NCBI RefSeq assembly: GCF_050436995.1
Contig: NC_134767.1
Location: 3,472,001 to 3,536,000 of the forward strand
From: Anticarsia gemmatalis
Taxonomy: Eukaryota; Arthropoda; Insecta; Lepidoptera; Erebidae
Length of the DNA: 64,000 nucleotides
Direction: 5' to 3'
A program made the position numbers and the translations under genes. The notes beneath the pieces were generated by a model, which saw nothing but the letters and a program-made list of their open reading frames with translations, did not search any database and had not been told where the DNA came from. This document shows positions 39,746 through 51,700 of the stretch, in pieces. Each line of letters opens with the position of its first letter. Position 1 is the first letter of the stretch.

Positions 39746-39785
39746 ATGGATTTGTTGAAGCGAACTTTTTTGTTGTTTTTTATTG
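39746..39785 (+). CDS. Coding exon 1: start codon and signal-peptide core
   Basis: Forty coding bases: ATG plus 12 codons, then one base (phase 1), followed by the donor GTGAGT. The start context is strong (A at -3, G at +4). The product MDLLKRTFLLFFI has a charged n-region and a hydrophobic core; exon 2 extends the core with VAF. It lies 173 bases downstream of a well-matched Inr/DPE promoter. This is the first in-frame ATG after the upstream short ORF. It is a short first exon, so its identity rests on phase compatibility, signal character and promoter context rather than homology. Confidence 0.78.
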
Positions 39786-42700
39786 GTGAGTACATCATCA
39801 TTGTTTTACGTTTAGAAATATTTCTTTATACATTTTCATTGAACATAATTGCAGTAATAAACGTTTTTATTTATCGCACCCTGGTACATCCTGCATAGTT
39901 TTATTTTTATTTTCAAGACAAATTTTTGAATCAGTTGTTTCTAATAGAGCTTTATTTGTGTCTGTAAAACGAAATCAAAATGAACCAATATAAAAAAGCA
40001 GACTACAAATTATTTCAAGCACTATTACCTTGGAAATTATTAGAGAAAGCATACCTAAAATCACATAATATACAAAAAGGATATTTACTTCATTCATCAT
40101 ACAATCATCCTACTTTTATTATTCTTCCAAACAATTTCTATACTTCTAAGAAGTCTTTAAATTAAGATAAATATCATCCACGTGTCTATCGTATCAATAA
40201 GGTAAATCATAGAAAATTACTCTCGTTATCATCAATACATTATATCTTATTACTAAAAATTTTATGATATCGGCTAGAGTACTTTGATTTCTGATATAAC
40301 TAGTTTACTCTTATATTCGCCAACAATAACATAATGTCTTTAAATAAAAATATTTTGTGATTGAAACGGTTTATCGGCCCAAATAAATATTTTAATCACA
40401 TGTTTAAAATTGTTTGTCCAGATCTTTGAAGAGATGTACCTACGAGTTTTATTGCAATTATAGACATAAATTTGTAGGTTGCTTTTTGCGCAAGTTGCTT
40501 AAATAAAATCTAGCATGAACATATTATTATGTAAAAATAATTGTGCTTATTATGTGTTTTTGTTCAAAACAACTTGTTATTTATTGCACGTGACAAAAAC
40601 TGTGAATAAAACTTAAATATTGACAAAAATAAAAACTTAATTTTTCAAGAAATATTCAAGAAAAGCTTTTTGTTTTCCGTTTTGAATTATAAGTAAGAGT
40701 GAAGTGTTTGTACAATAACATTTCACAAAAATGCTGTCACAGCAATGTGAAACCTGTATGCCTGAAATCTTGAAAGAATGCCAAATACGCGTCGAAAACA
40801 AATGGTTATTCCTACTATAACTGTCAGCTATCAGCACTTATTACAGAACGTTTGTATGTAATCCGTTACTGTTCTCACTATACAGGCACTAGGCAGTTGT
40901 TCCATGTAAAATACTGGTATTCAGTCATCTGGTGAAACTAGAAGCCAACTTCAACATAGTTGGAAGAAAGGCTAGGCTGATGATTGTCACCACTATTCAG
41001 CATGAGTTTTAATATAAATAATGATTTTCATTACATAGTCACAATTATTATTATACCAGTCATATTATTATATCTGACTCTGACTTTGTCCGCGTGAAAA
41101 AATATAACAGCTTTCGAATATATAATACTAGCTGACCCGCGCAACTTCGTCTTGCGTCCAATAAGAGAAAATGGGTGAAATTTTTCCCCGTTTTTTAAAT
41201 ATTAATTACTCTACTCTTTTTGGTCGTAGCGTGTTGATATATAGTCTATGTCCTTTCTCTGGTATCAAAATATCTCCATACCAAATTTCATGAAAATTGG
41301 TTCAGTAGTTTAGGCGTGATTGAGTAGCAGACAGACAGACAGACAGACAGTCAGACAGACAGAGTTACTTTCGCATTTATAATATTAGTATGGAAGTATG
41401 GATATAGTAAAGATACTATTGCGTAATCCCGTAATAGTCCCATGGGACAAGTTTTTCAGTCCCGTAGTCCCATTGCCGTCAACACTACGGGTCCTTACTA
41501 AAGACTCTTTTGGGACAGACCCAGAGAATGGACGTGCTTTAGTCAATCACTTTCGTATTATTTTTTGTACTATATCGAATAGCTTAAGCATTCCGAGGTA
41601 TTTACTTTTTGTTCGATAAGAATTGATATAAGTTATTAGCGGCCGTTTATCTTTGCTGCTTCAGTCTTATAAGTCAAAGTAAATAGTGTATTATCATTAT
41701 ATTTCTTCTATTTGAATCAGTAGTTCCTAAGAGAAGCGCGTTCAAAGAAACAAACTCTTCAGCTTTATATAATTAAGTTTTTACAACTTGTTTTTACAAT
41801 TGTATTTGTGTTCTTTGTCTTCTTAACATTATTAATATCGACGAAATTGTTCCTGCCCACCCTTACAGGAAAAGATGATTTTGATATTGTATGTGCATAA
41901 AATCGTACAATTGAGCACGTTTCTAGCTTCCCTTGACTTATTAATATTATCAAATTACCAAAATCAATTTCTAAGGTATCATTAATTCATTTCTAATTGA
42001 CATATGACCTAGTATTTTAGCTAACGTTATATTATTTCCTTTTCGTTTAATCAAACAAAATTCCTATAACAACTATTTTTAGTCTACGTAGGAAGTTATA
42101 AGTTAGCTATCATCGCGTGGGAGTTGCAAATAACGGATAGATTACGTCGCTTCAGACAAAACGTTTATTGAAAACTATATTTAACTTGTTTACTAATATT
42201 ATATGAGATTGATGTTTGACGTAGATATACTAGCAATTATAATGGTTTAGAAGAAGCAGTTATGGCCAAGTGGTCTAACGAAGTGGACGATTCGGACCCG
42301 AGGTAACACAAAAATGACATCAAAGTTACATAATATGTCATAACTTTTAAAATCTCGCGTTGCATTTTGTATAATAGAAGACGGCAAATTAACGCGAACA
42401 GGCATTTTAAAGTTAAAAGCGTGTTCGCGTAAGTTACGTGTGTTTTAGAAAAAATAAAATAATTCAAGTTTTGCATCTTTATGTTATAAACATACAAGCT
42501 ACTTTCCGCGATGTTGATCGCCTCGAATTATATCTTGGGAAACAAAGTATTTAATGTGTTTGTAGCAAAATATCTGCATGTATCAAAACTTGTTCAGTAG
42601 TATTTGCATGAAAGAAAAACAATAACCAACCGAACATCCAAAATCTTATAATATTAAAAGGACATTTAAAAAATTGTAATGCCAAAATGTGGGTGTATTT

Positions 42701-45700
42701 TAAACACAGGCAGAGTCTACACCTGCGGATATAAAAGGCAGGCAAGACAATAATATAATAAGGCTAACTTCCTTATTTATCGTGAATCACAACCTACACC
42801 AGAATAGCAGTATCAAACCCGACATTTCTAATGCATCTTACGCACAGTCAAATATCAAATTACTTACCATAATTTGTCCGAATTCCCCGAACCTTTCTAG
42901 TTACATGAGAACATTTTATACTATTTCAAAGGAACAACAAATATGTACTCTACTCATATTATACAAGATACTTTTTGACATTTGATATAATACGTATTCA
43001 CAGAAAAATCTGTATCTGTTAGAAAACTCTCCTTGTTATTTCATAGAAAATACAGTGTACTAATGGTTTGAGTTATATGCTAATGTTTTCTGCATTTTCT
43101 TTGAGAATACGAACGTTTTGTCAAACTACTATTCTAGATCGTATTTCTTTATTTAACAGGAAAGGCTTAACCTTAAAAATAAAAAAATGGACAATTTACA
43201 CACGGTCAGTTTGGAATTATATGATTCCAAACGGAACAAAGCTTGTATTATAGTAACCAAATAACTAATAAACATACTTTTAAACGTCTAAATAAATACT
43301 TATATAGATATATTTACAATAGATTCCGTCTATTGTCATCTGCTATACCTAATCCGCATCACATTAGGCTAATAATAATAAAACAGTTTCAAATTACATC
43401 GAAAATAGCCACCTAAAATACTAACCAATTTATTTCAACTCCCACAATCGAAATCGAACACGGAAAGGATTAGCATTCAAGCAATTCCTTTTCAATTCCA
43501 AAATAAAATAGTCGACAACAAAACTCATTTGGAAACTCATAAAATCCGAAAACAATCTTGAATCACTATTTTCGAAAACATTCAAAAGCGATTCGACGAA
43601 AACGAAAAAGAAAAACTTATCTGGAGCCATCAAAAACGCGAAAAAAATAACTATAAACTTTTAGTATTATTGTGTTTCTGCCTGGCTATTGTGAGTTCTC
43701 CAAATGATATTCATAGCCCTGCGGGGTCGATTTGGCTAAACATCGGCTAAACGTCTGTGGGGCTATAAAATCTTGGTCGGATTTTAAGATTGTATGAACA
43801 AAAGTATTTGGGTAATCTTTTTTTTCTTCTACTTTTATTCGCCAAACCTTTTTATCATATCAAAAGGGATAAGATTTGAGGATAAAACTTTGTAATACAA
43901 TCATCTTTACGCCGTCAACTTTTTAGAAGCAACGTTTTATATATTATTTTGTTGTAAGCGACATACTCTGTGACGCAGTGGTTCAATTTACACCTTGGTG
44001 CAATTACGGCGCCCGTTTTTGTGAATTCAATACCTATTATTTTAGTTACAAAAATGCACGATTTATAAATTGTTATATCGGGTTGAAGTGTAAATTTTTG
44101 TAGTCCTAAAATTGATTTCGAAAGGAATTATACTATACCAGCGTACCGTACCCGTCTATGAAGAAAATATAGAGAATAACAAAAAACAACCATTTTTTTA
44201 ATCCATCAATCACGAGTTTAAAAATCTCATTACCAAATTCCTAGTATCACAAGATTTTCGGCAATACATCTCAACAGCTCATATTTGCGTGAAACGGTGA
44301 AGGCTTTTAAGGTTCTAAGAGCACTTTTCAATGAAGCACGAGAGATGTAACCTAGATAACGGTATTCAGAAAACCCTTTGAGACGGAGGGGCGACGTCAG
44401 TTTTGGTACAAAGAGGAAGCCTTCCTAGTTGGGTGAATTGGTTTGAAACTGTGACGGCGATGCATGGAGGTATAGTATGTACGAAAAGTAGGACATAGAC
44501 TATTTGAAGTTTGTGTTCTATCGAATATCGATCGTGATGTTTAACATTATCATCTAAGGAGGAAGGCTTTGTTTGGAATATTATTACAGAGCCAAGTTGT
44601 TGAGAGTATGTGACGTGTATCAATTTTGCTTGTAGACAATTCTATTCATGTAGCTATTACATCACGACATAGAAATAAGTGTATGAGATAATAATATACA
44701 CTCACGTTTTGTCTAGACTATTTCAGTTCCATTTAAAACTGTTGTCATATGACAACAGCTTAGAATGGAACTTGGTGGTCGTGGCAACGTGCCCTGTATA
44801 TACAGAACACGTAACCAAACTTCGGGTTACTGTTTAGAATATTCCAAGATAATTGAAAAAACCTAGCAATGCAACCACGGGAATGAGCAAAAGATATCCA
44901 AACATTTGTATTTCTTGTAAAGTTTACAACAGCTGTACAGTTTACATGCAAGAGTTCAAATCCCTTTGCAGACAACACAAATAGTTCTTCTTACTCGAAA
45001 TCGAACGTCATCTAATGAAAAAACGATGTATAGAACTGTCCAAAATCATATTTTCTACTCGACTGAATACGTCATAATTTCCCACATTATTATCTAAAAG
45101 TGGCCACGTATCGTATTAATACATTTGCAATGAGATCACAACATCTAGGTCAGTGAAGTTTGACGGAAATTCCTAGTACCGTGTATAATAGTTTGAGTTT
45201 CAACTAGTTTGTTTCGGAAATATGATGTAGAAGTATTTTCTGGACGAAAAATGTAGCCTTGAAATAAAATTTTAGTTATAAGTTTGACATGATATGCATA
45301 ATCATATTTATTTTTGACATGAGACTGTATGAAATATATGGAACATTGGTTAAAACGACCATAACAATGAGTGTTTGATTCTCACTTGTGCATACCTCTA
45401 TCAGCATATTTTTTTCAGCGCCCACGATTTTTGCACTAAATGTCTTGCTTAGGCTGCTGAAAATTTACTTCTAAAAGAGGAATATTCCTCTTTTGATCTG
45501 GTCAAAGATTGTAACTTATTAATTCCGAGATTCAAAAACTTAAGAAGTATTTCAGTTCGATTACCTATAAAATAAATCATAAATATTTATATTTGCTGCT
45601 GCACATTAAAACTTAAAAATATATTCGTAAAAAAAATGATAAATATGACCACACGATTTTGACGACATTAACATGCGTGGCATAAGCAAGCTAACCATCG

Positions 45701-48700
45701 GAGGAACAGTTATCTTATAAAAAAAAACTCGTAACTTCTGAAATATCTACATCACTCTAATAAATTTGTTCAAGGTGAGAATCAAATCCGTTTTTGCCGT
45801 CTAGATCTGCCTCAAAAAGACTTATTCGTCATTTATTCACTGTCCACATCATGTCAGGCACAGCTTTTCCTCAGAAATATTCAGAATATACTTCGTTCGT
45901 CAGGACTTGAGACAATTCATGCATATACAAATGCTATACATATTTATATTTTATTTTCTTTGTTCTTGAAACTGTGCTAGATTTTCTTGTATTTCGTGTT
46001 GTAGTCGTAGCTTTTTTATTGTTTACAAAAAGATTTTATCAAAAGTATTTGTTTTCTGGTCAAAATGAATCTTGAGAATTTAATCAATTTCTAAATCATG
46101 CTTACGACCAACGGACAGGTCTTCGAGTCTGTTTTACTTCAAGCAAAAAGTTTTACCAAATATTATAATTTTATTTTGGTACTCAAAATATCAGGCAAAC
46201 TTTTCAATTAAGTTACACTGCTAAAACTAAATCCTTACTTTTTTATTAATCCCTACCTACCGTTATATACGTTAGTATGTTTATCCATCTTTCCTTCACG
46301 TTCGAACGGCTGAACCTTAAATGGTTCACAATTAACGGCACGATAAAATTTGGTACGTACATTGATTATGGACCGGAAAATACCATACTACATTTTAAAG
46401 CCAAAACAACACCAGTAATTCGTAAACTAGTTAGTCATACATTATCCCTATCTGTAATTTTATCCGATAATATTACCAACAAATTATTTACAAAACACAC
46501 TGTGCTAATTGATATCCAAACCGAGTGAAAACCGGACCATATCGATTATGACAATATTTACTTCATTTAAATCATCCCGTATCGGAAATACACTGAGGTT
46601 CGTTATAATTAAGCCGCCCACACACTGTCCACGATATTACTGTGTCAATACTCCTAACTACGTAGGTTTCAAGCGGTAGAGTATCAACAGCAGGTTTGAT
46701 TTCCAAGATAGGACAATCTACAAATTTTTCAATTTTTCTCTCGGTTTAAGTTATGTTCCCGGTAGATATTTTGTGAGACCAAGAACGTAAACGCGGATCG
46801 AGAGTATATATATTTCTGTCTACTCCTCCGGCTATCACAAGTGTGATATTATACGAAAGATTAAATCGCAACTAGCCTCGAAAGTATCATATTTACTAAT
46901 AACTGCACCGCGTATGGTGGGTTCGAGTCCCACATAGGACAAATCTTTGTATGATGAGCAGCACGATTATTTGTTTTGAGCCTGGTTGTCAATTTATCTA
47001 TATAAGTTTATATTTAGAAGTATATAAATATGTTTATCAGTTATTTGGTTACCATAGTACAAGCTCTGCTTAGTTTGGAATCAAATGACCGTGTGTGAGT
47101 TGTCCAATAATAATATATTTCTCAAAAGCCTTCAAAATCTATTGAAATCGCGGCATCAAAACTGCTGCCCTATTTTCGATATCGACATCAATATACGAAA
47201 TCTCTAGTGCAACTGCACATGATTGATGAATATGACGCAACAGAACTGTGACGTCACGTGCCTGTGACGTCATTAAAACAAGGTTTATTATCGAGAGTTG
47301 TTATTAACTGGGTATATGGTGTTTGTTGGCAGTAACTGATAGCTTATAAGCTCTATTGACAAGCGGTTGGAATTCAAAGTGAGTTTAAAGAATTTAATGT
47401 AATTAAAATGAGATTGAGGGTTGGTGTGACGCAATCTGCAATTTATAGTATAATTCTTTGTTTTTTACGAGTATTATATGGTTCCAATATGAAACTTTAA
47501 TCTGTACTAAAATACTGCTTCTTTTGTAGTTATTGATCGTTTAGTGGTCTACCAACATCTGACATAAATATCAAGCCACCTGAAGGTCTTTCAAATTACT
47601 ATTTTAATTACACCATGCCCTCCGAAGTACGTAGACACTAAGATTAAACTCTTAGCGACTATTCATGGGCTGTTTGGGGTTTACCAACTGGCTTAGCGCC
47701 TTAAGATATAAAATAAAGAATAAGAAAAAGACCATGTTAAAAATAGCTTGTCAGAAAAAACAGGACTTAGACGCTAATACTTAAAAGCGGAGAAGATGTT
47801 TATTAATTTTGGATGACGTAGGTTTTATTAAAAAAAAGACAGCTCACGCACTAAATATGTACGTCCTTATGTCGCGGGGATTTTACAAACATACAAACAA
47901 CGGACACAAAGTACAACCAAACCCGAAACAAAAATTTCAATGATCGCACAACCCACGACCTCTCTACGCAATTGTAGCAGCGTTCACCACTGCGCCACAG
48001 AGTTATTTTTATAATATTTACATTTATTTTCATTTCTTTTATAATATCTCTCAAAAATTACGAACACAACTTTTCGAACAACACAATCTCAACTCATAAC
48101 CAGTTCCTATCGCACATAACCAGTTGTGCTCATCGGTCCTTAAACGATCTGTGGGTTAAGCAACCGTTGGCGCGGTCATTCTATAGATGGGTGACCGCAT
48201 AGTGGTATTTGAACTGAGCGTCTCCGTGCTTCGGAGGGCACGTAAAAAGTCGGCCTCGGTTGTTGTCAATTAAGATAACAGTCGTTAAGCCACGTCAAAG
48301 GCTTTCGGGCGGCTTGAACAACTTTGACACTAGGTTGACCACTAACCATACGATAAGAGAGAGAGAGAATAATTCTTCCAAATATTACGAACACAAGATC
48401 TCGAACAACAATCTCAATCCCAACTCATAACCAGTTCATATCGCAGTGACGCAACAACGCGCATGACGTCACGATGCGAGTCGTTAAAACTTCGACAATT
48501 GTGATCAAGTTGTCTCGCTTGAAGCTGTTGGCTGGAACTCGAAGATGGTGTTCAGAACTTAGTACAGTCCGCTTTTAGTTTTAATCTTTATACTTTGGGC
48601 TACAAGGAGCTTGTGGAGATTTTGTTATTAGTTGAAATTGGTTTGACAATATAAGTAAGAGGAATGAATCTGCAATCAGAATCAAATTTTGATACTGATT

Positions 48701-51700
48701 GATTGTGATTATGATTATGATTCTGAAAGTGAGTATTGTTTTTCGGTTCTCAATGATAGCATGTTTTTTATGAACAGCTATTATCAGATAAAAAGGGTCA
48801 AGTTAAACATAATTTTCAAATAGCGTTGAATTGGTTAGCTAGTGTTCCGTACTCATAATTCATATGATAGAATATTAATTTTCTGTACGACATCGCAATA
48901 AGCTCGTATTACATGAGGCTAACGTTGGTAAGGCAAAAACTGAATGTAATTCATACAGTACTACATACACCTTCGGGTATAACAGGCGATCTTATGCATT
49001 ACTTGGACACTATGAAAAAAGTATTTCACAGTAGGTGGAGTTCCATGAAACTGACCGCCGAAACCAAATATCGGTCAGAAAGACATTATGCATATTCCTC
49101 CAATTCCACATCTTCTCAAGCAAAACTAAAACGGTTCGACTACTAATATCTAGAAATTAAAGTGTGGTCGTTATAACTTGGTCAATTAAGACGGCAGTCA
49201 CAGCCGCATGTCATCTGTTCGAACACTTCAAACTTTACCATTTGTTTCTGCTAGTTCTAGTGGTTCTAGGTTTACTAACATCTGCTTAGATAGTTTGATG
49301 TAATCGTAGTTAGGAATTACGATAATTTTGAGGGTTGTGATCGGAATTCTCGATTCGATTATAGAGGCCTTGATTTATCCAATCAATTCTATAATTCTGA
49401 CCACAAGACCTAAATTATTTTTTAGCATATCTTTTTCATTAAAATAAGCACTTATAATAAAGACAATTAATAATTCCAAAAGCACCACTCCGTTTAAGAA
49501 GCAAAGTGCTACAAAATTCACAGAAAAAATACTTACATATTAAAAAGCATTACTTGTTTCAAGAAAAACAATGACACTTACTCAAAATTGCACCATACTT
49601 TCTTAACCCTTTGACACTTCTTACAGAGAGTTTCCATCCATACATCGTACATTCAAAATCCTTTACGTAACAGAAATGATTCTAATTCAGTAATTTCCTT
49701 GTTTCAGTCGCGTTCCGAGATTCGGACGGAGTTCGATTTCCTGAAGCCGCTCAATCTTATAAACGGTAAGAAAATAACATCACAGTGCTTTGAGAATATT
49801 CCGGAATAATTTAGAACTAGCTTATGACCGCGACTTCGCCTGCGTGGGGGGTTTTCCTGCATGCGTATTGTGTATATCAGTTGACAACTAGTGTATGTTA
49901 ATTTTTTAACCACTATGCAATACATTGCTGCTTTGATATTAGGTATTACTTGCCATCATTCTAGGAAAGACACAATGTACAGAATTATGACAATTGAATT
50001 GTTCTAAACTGGTTTACACAATAGCCGATGGAATAAAATACATGTAGTTTTCCGGGCTTGTGTATGCTAATTTTCATCGAAATCTTATCAGTAATTATAT
50101 AGACGGAGTAACAAACATAGGTACATCCTCACAAATTTTGAAATATTCCGGAATATTTGGCAAGTTTGTTTGAAGGTCAGGAAAGTTTTGTAAGCATTTA
50201 ATAATTCATATAGAGTAATGGGTTCAATTCTCAAGGTGTTAAAGGTATACTAGATAGAATTATGACAAAATAGACCTGTGAACGATGATTGTAAATTAAC
50301 TTATATGAAGTTTAGAATAGAGAATAAAGGTTTTCTAATAATAACGTTGAATGCTTAAAATTTTAGAGATTTATAGGACACTTATTAGTCTTGACATAGT
50401 GACGTCTTGCAATGATTTCGAGATTTATGGAATGTGTTTTTTTTACATGAGAAAATTATGCCAAGTTTCGAAAGACTAACATTCAGTTTTTTTTTATATT
50501 GCACAAATAATTGTTCAATATGCGTAAAGTAGTATCAAACGTACATCGTCCAGTGCAGTAAAAGTGACTCGAAAATACATTTTTCGGTGTATTGCCTTAT
50601 TATAGTCCGAGCCTTGGCGCGCATGATTCACCTCGAGTAATTAATAATTCAGTGTATACCCAAAATTAAGTAGTTGTAGCATACAGACAAACGTCCACTG
50701 CGAAGCCTCGTCTTCGCCGCTATCTTCTTTCTTGATCACAACACTACGTTGTTGGAATATTTCAACTTTTGTTAATGCGAATCTACGTCATATAATTTTC
50801 CAACCATGGTTTTTGCTTAAAGCTGTGTAGAGGAACATATTACAAGAAAAAACTGTAGCATTATATAAACGAAATCACGTTGTTTGAGCAAGGTAGGCGC
50901 TTTCGTGCTTTGTTAGAAAGACACGTAACGCTGCGTCCCCAGAAAATGATCGTAAAAACGATTACGTGTGAATGACAGTCTCCACCGAGCTACTTTCATT
51001 TAACTTTTATAATGGAAAAGTACAATGTTCAAGTTCTAAACTAGTATTATTTCTGATTGAGTACTTCGTGACGGCTGAAGTTACGTCTTGGATTCGATTT
51101 AGAGATTCACTGAAGTTATTCTTGTTGGAAACTTTAAAATTAAGATTTTTTCTTCTTTCTGCCGGTTATGTGCCAGTTATTGTATATTGCTGGATAACCT
51201 CAATAACCGGCATTTAATGCTTTTCACTTCTTTTTTACATTTAGTTTATCGGCATTTATATAATGATAAGCTAATTTGAAAGACGAAACAAAGTAGCCGC
51301 TACTCCGTCCAAGCAATGAGGCGAAAAGTATAATCAAACTCGTAATCGTAATAAAAATAAACCATACCTTTTTAGAATGTATTAATAAAATAAAATATTT
51401 AAATGTACTCTTTCAAGCTACGTACTTTACATTACGGTATTATCAAATTCCACTAAAACATCGTCATATTACATCATATCCCACATTCACTCATTCAACT
51501 AGCATGTCCACCATTCCAAGAATTTCAAAGCTGTACAGCAAACTCATATAATATTTTACATAAGTACACCAACAAACAGGCGCAGTGGTCACTCGTAGCC
51601 ACAACGCCTGGAGCTACGGTAAAAGCGGTTTCAGACTAACGTTTTATACGCGCGTCTAATGCGATACAAGTCAGAGCTTATACAGCCTACCGTGTATGCG

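Larger units (their letters stand above)
39786..49707 (+). other. Intron 1 (9.9 kb)
   Basis: Donor GTGAGT, acceptor TTGTTTCAG. Contents: Helitron copies at 41128 and 41715, a retroelement tail at 47036, CRE motifs, a tRNA-SINE and the direct-repeat-flanked 5S-SINE at 47.8-48.4 kb. Two perfect short palindromes lie at 44739-44758 (CTGTTGTCATATGACAACAG) and 45473-45494. No further exon is needed for phase. Confidence 0.7.

Noticed and set aside
42257..42306. tRNA-Ser-like start (GCAGTTATGGCCAAGTGG)
   Set aside because: The A-box half is tRNA-like, but no B box, anticodon arm or acceptor stem partner follows. Probably a SINE or tRNA fragment.
46277..46528. Plus-strand open frame of 83 codons in intron 1
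   Set aside because: No recognisable motif and no splice sites in a compatible phase with the neighbouring exons.
46895..46945. B-box-like GGTGGGTTCGAGTCCCACAT
   Set aside because: No matching A box or folded tRNA upstream; most likely a SINE relic.
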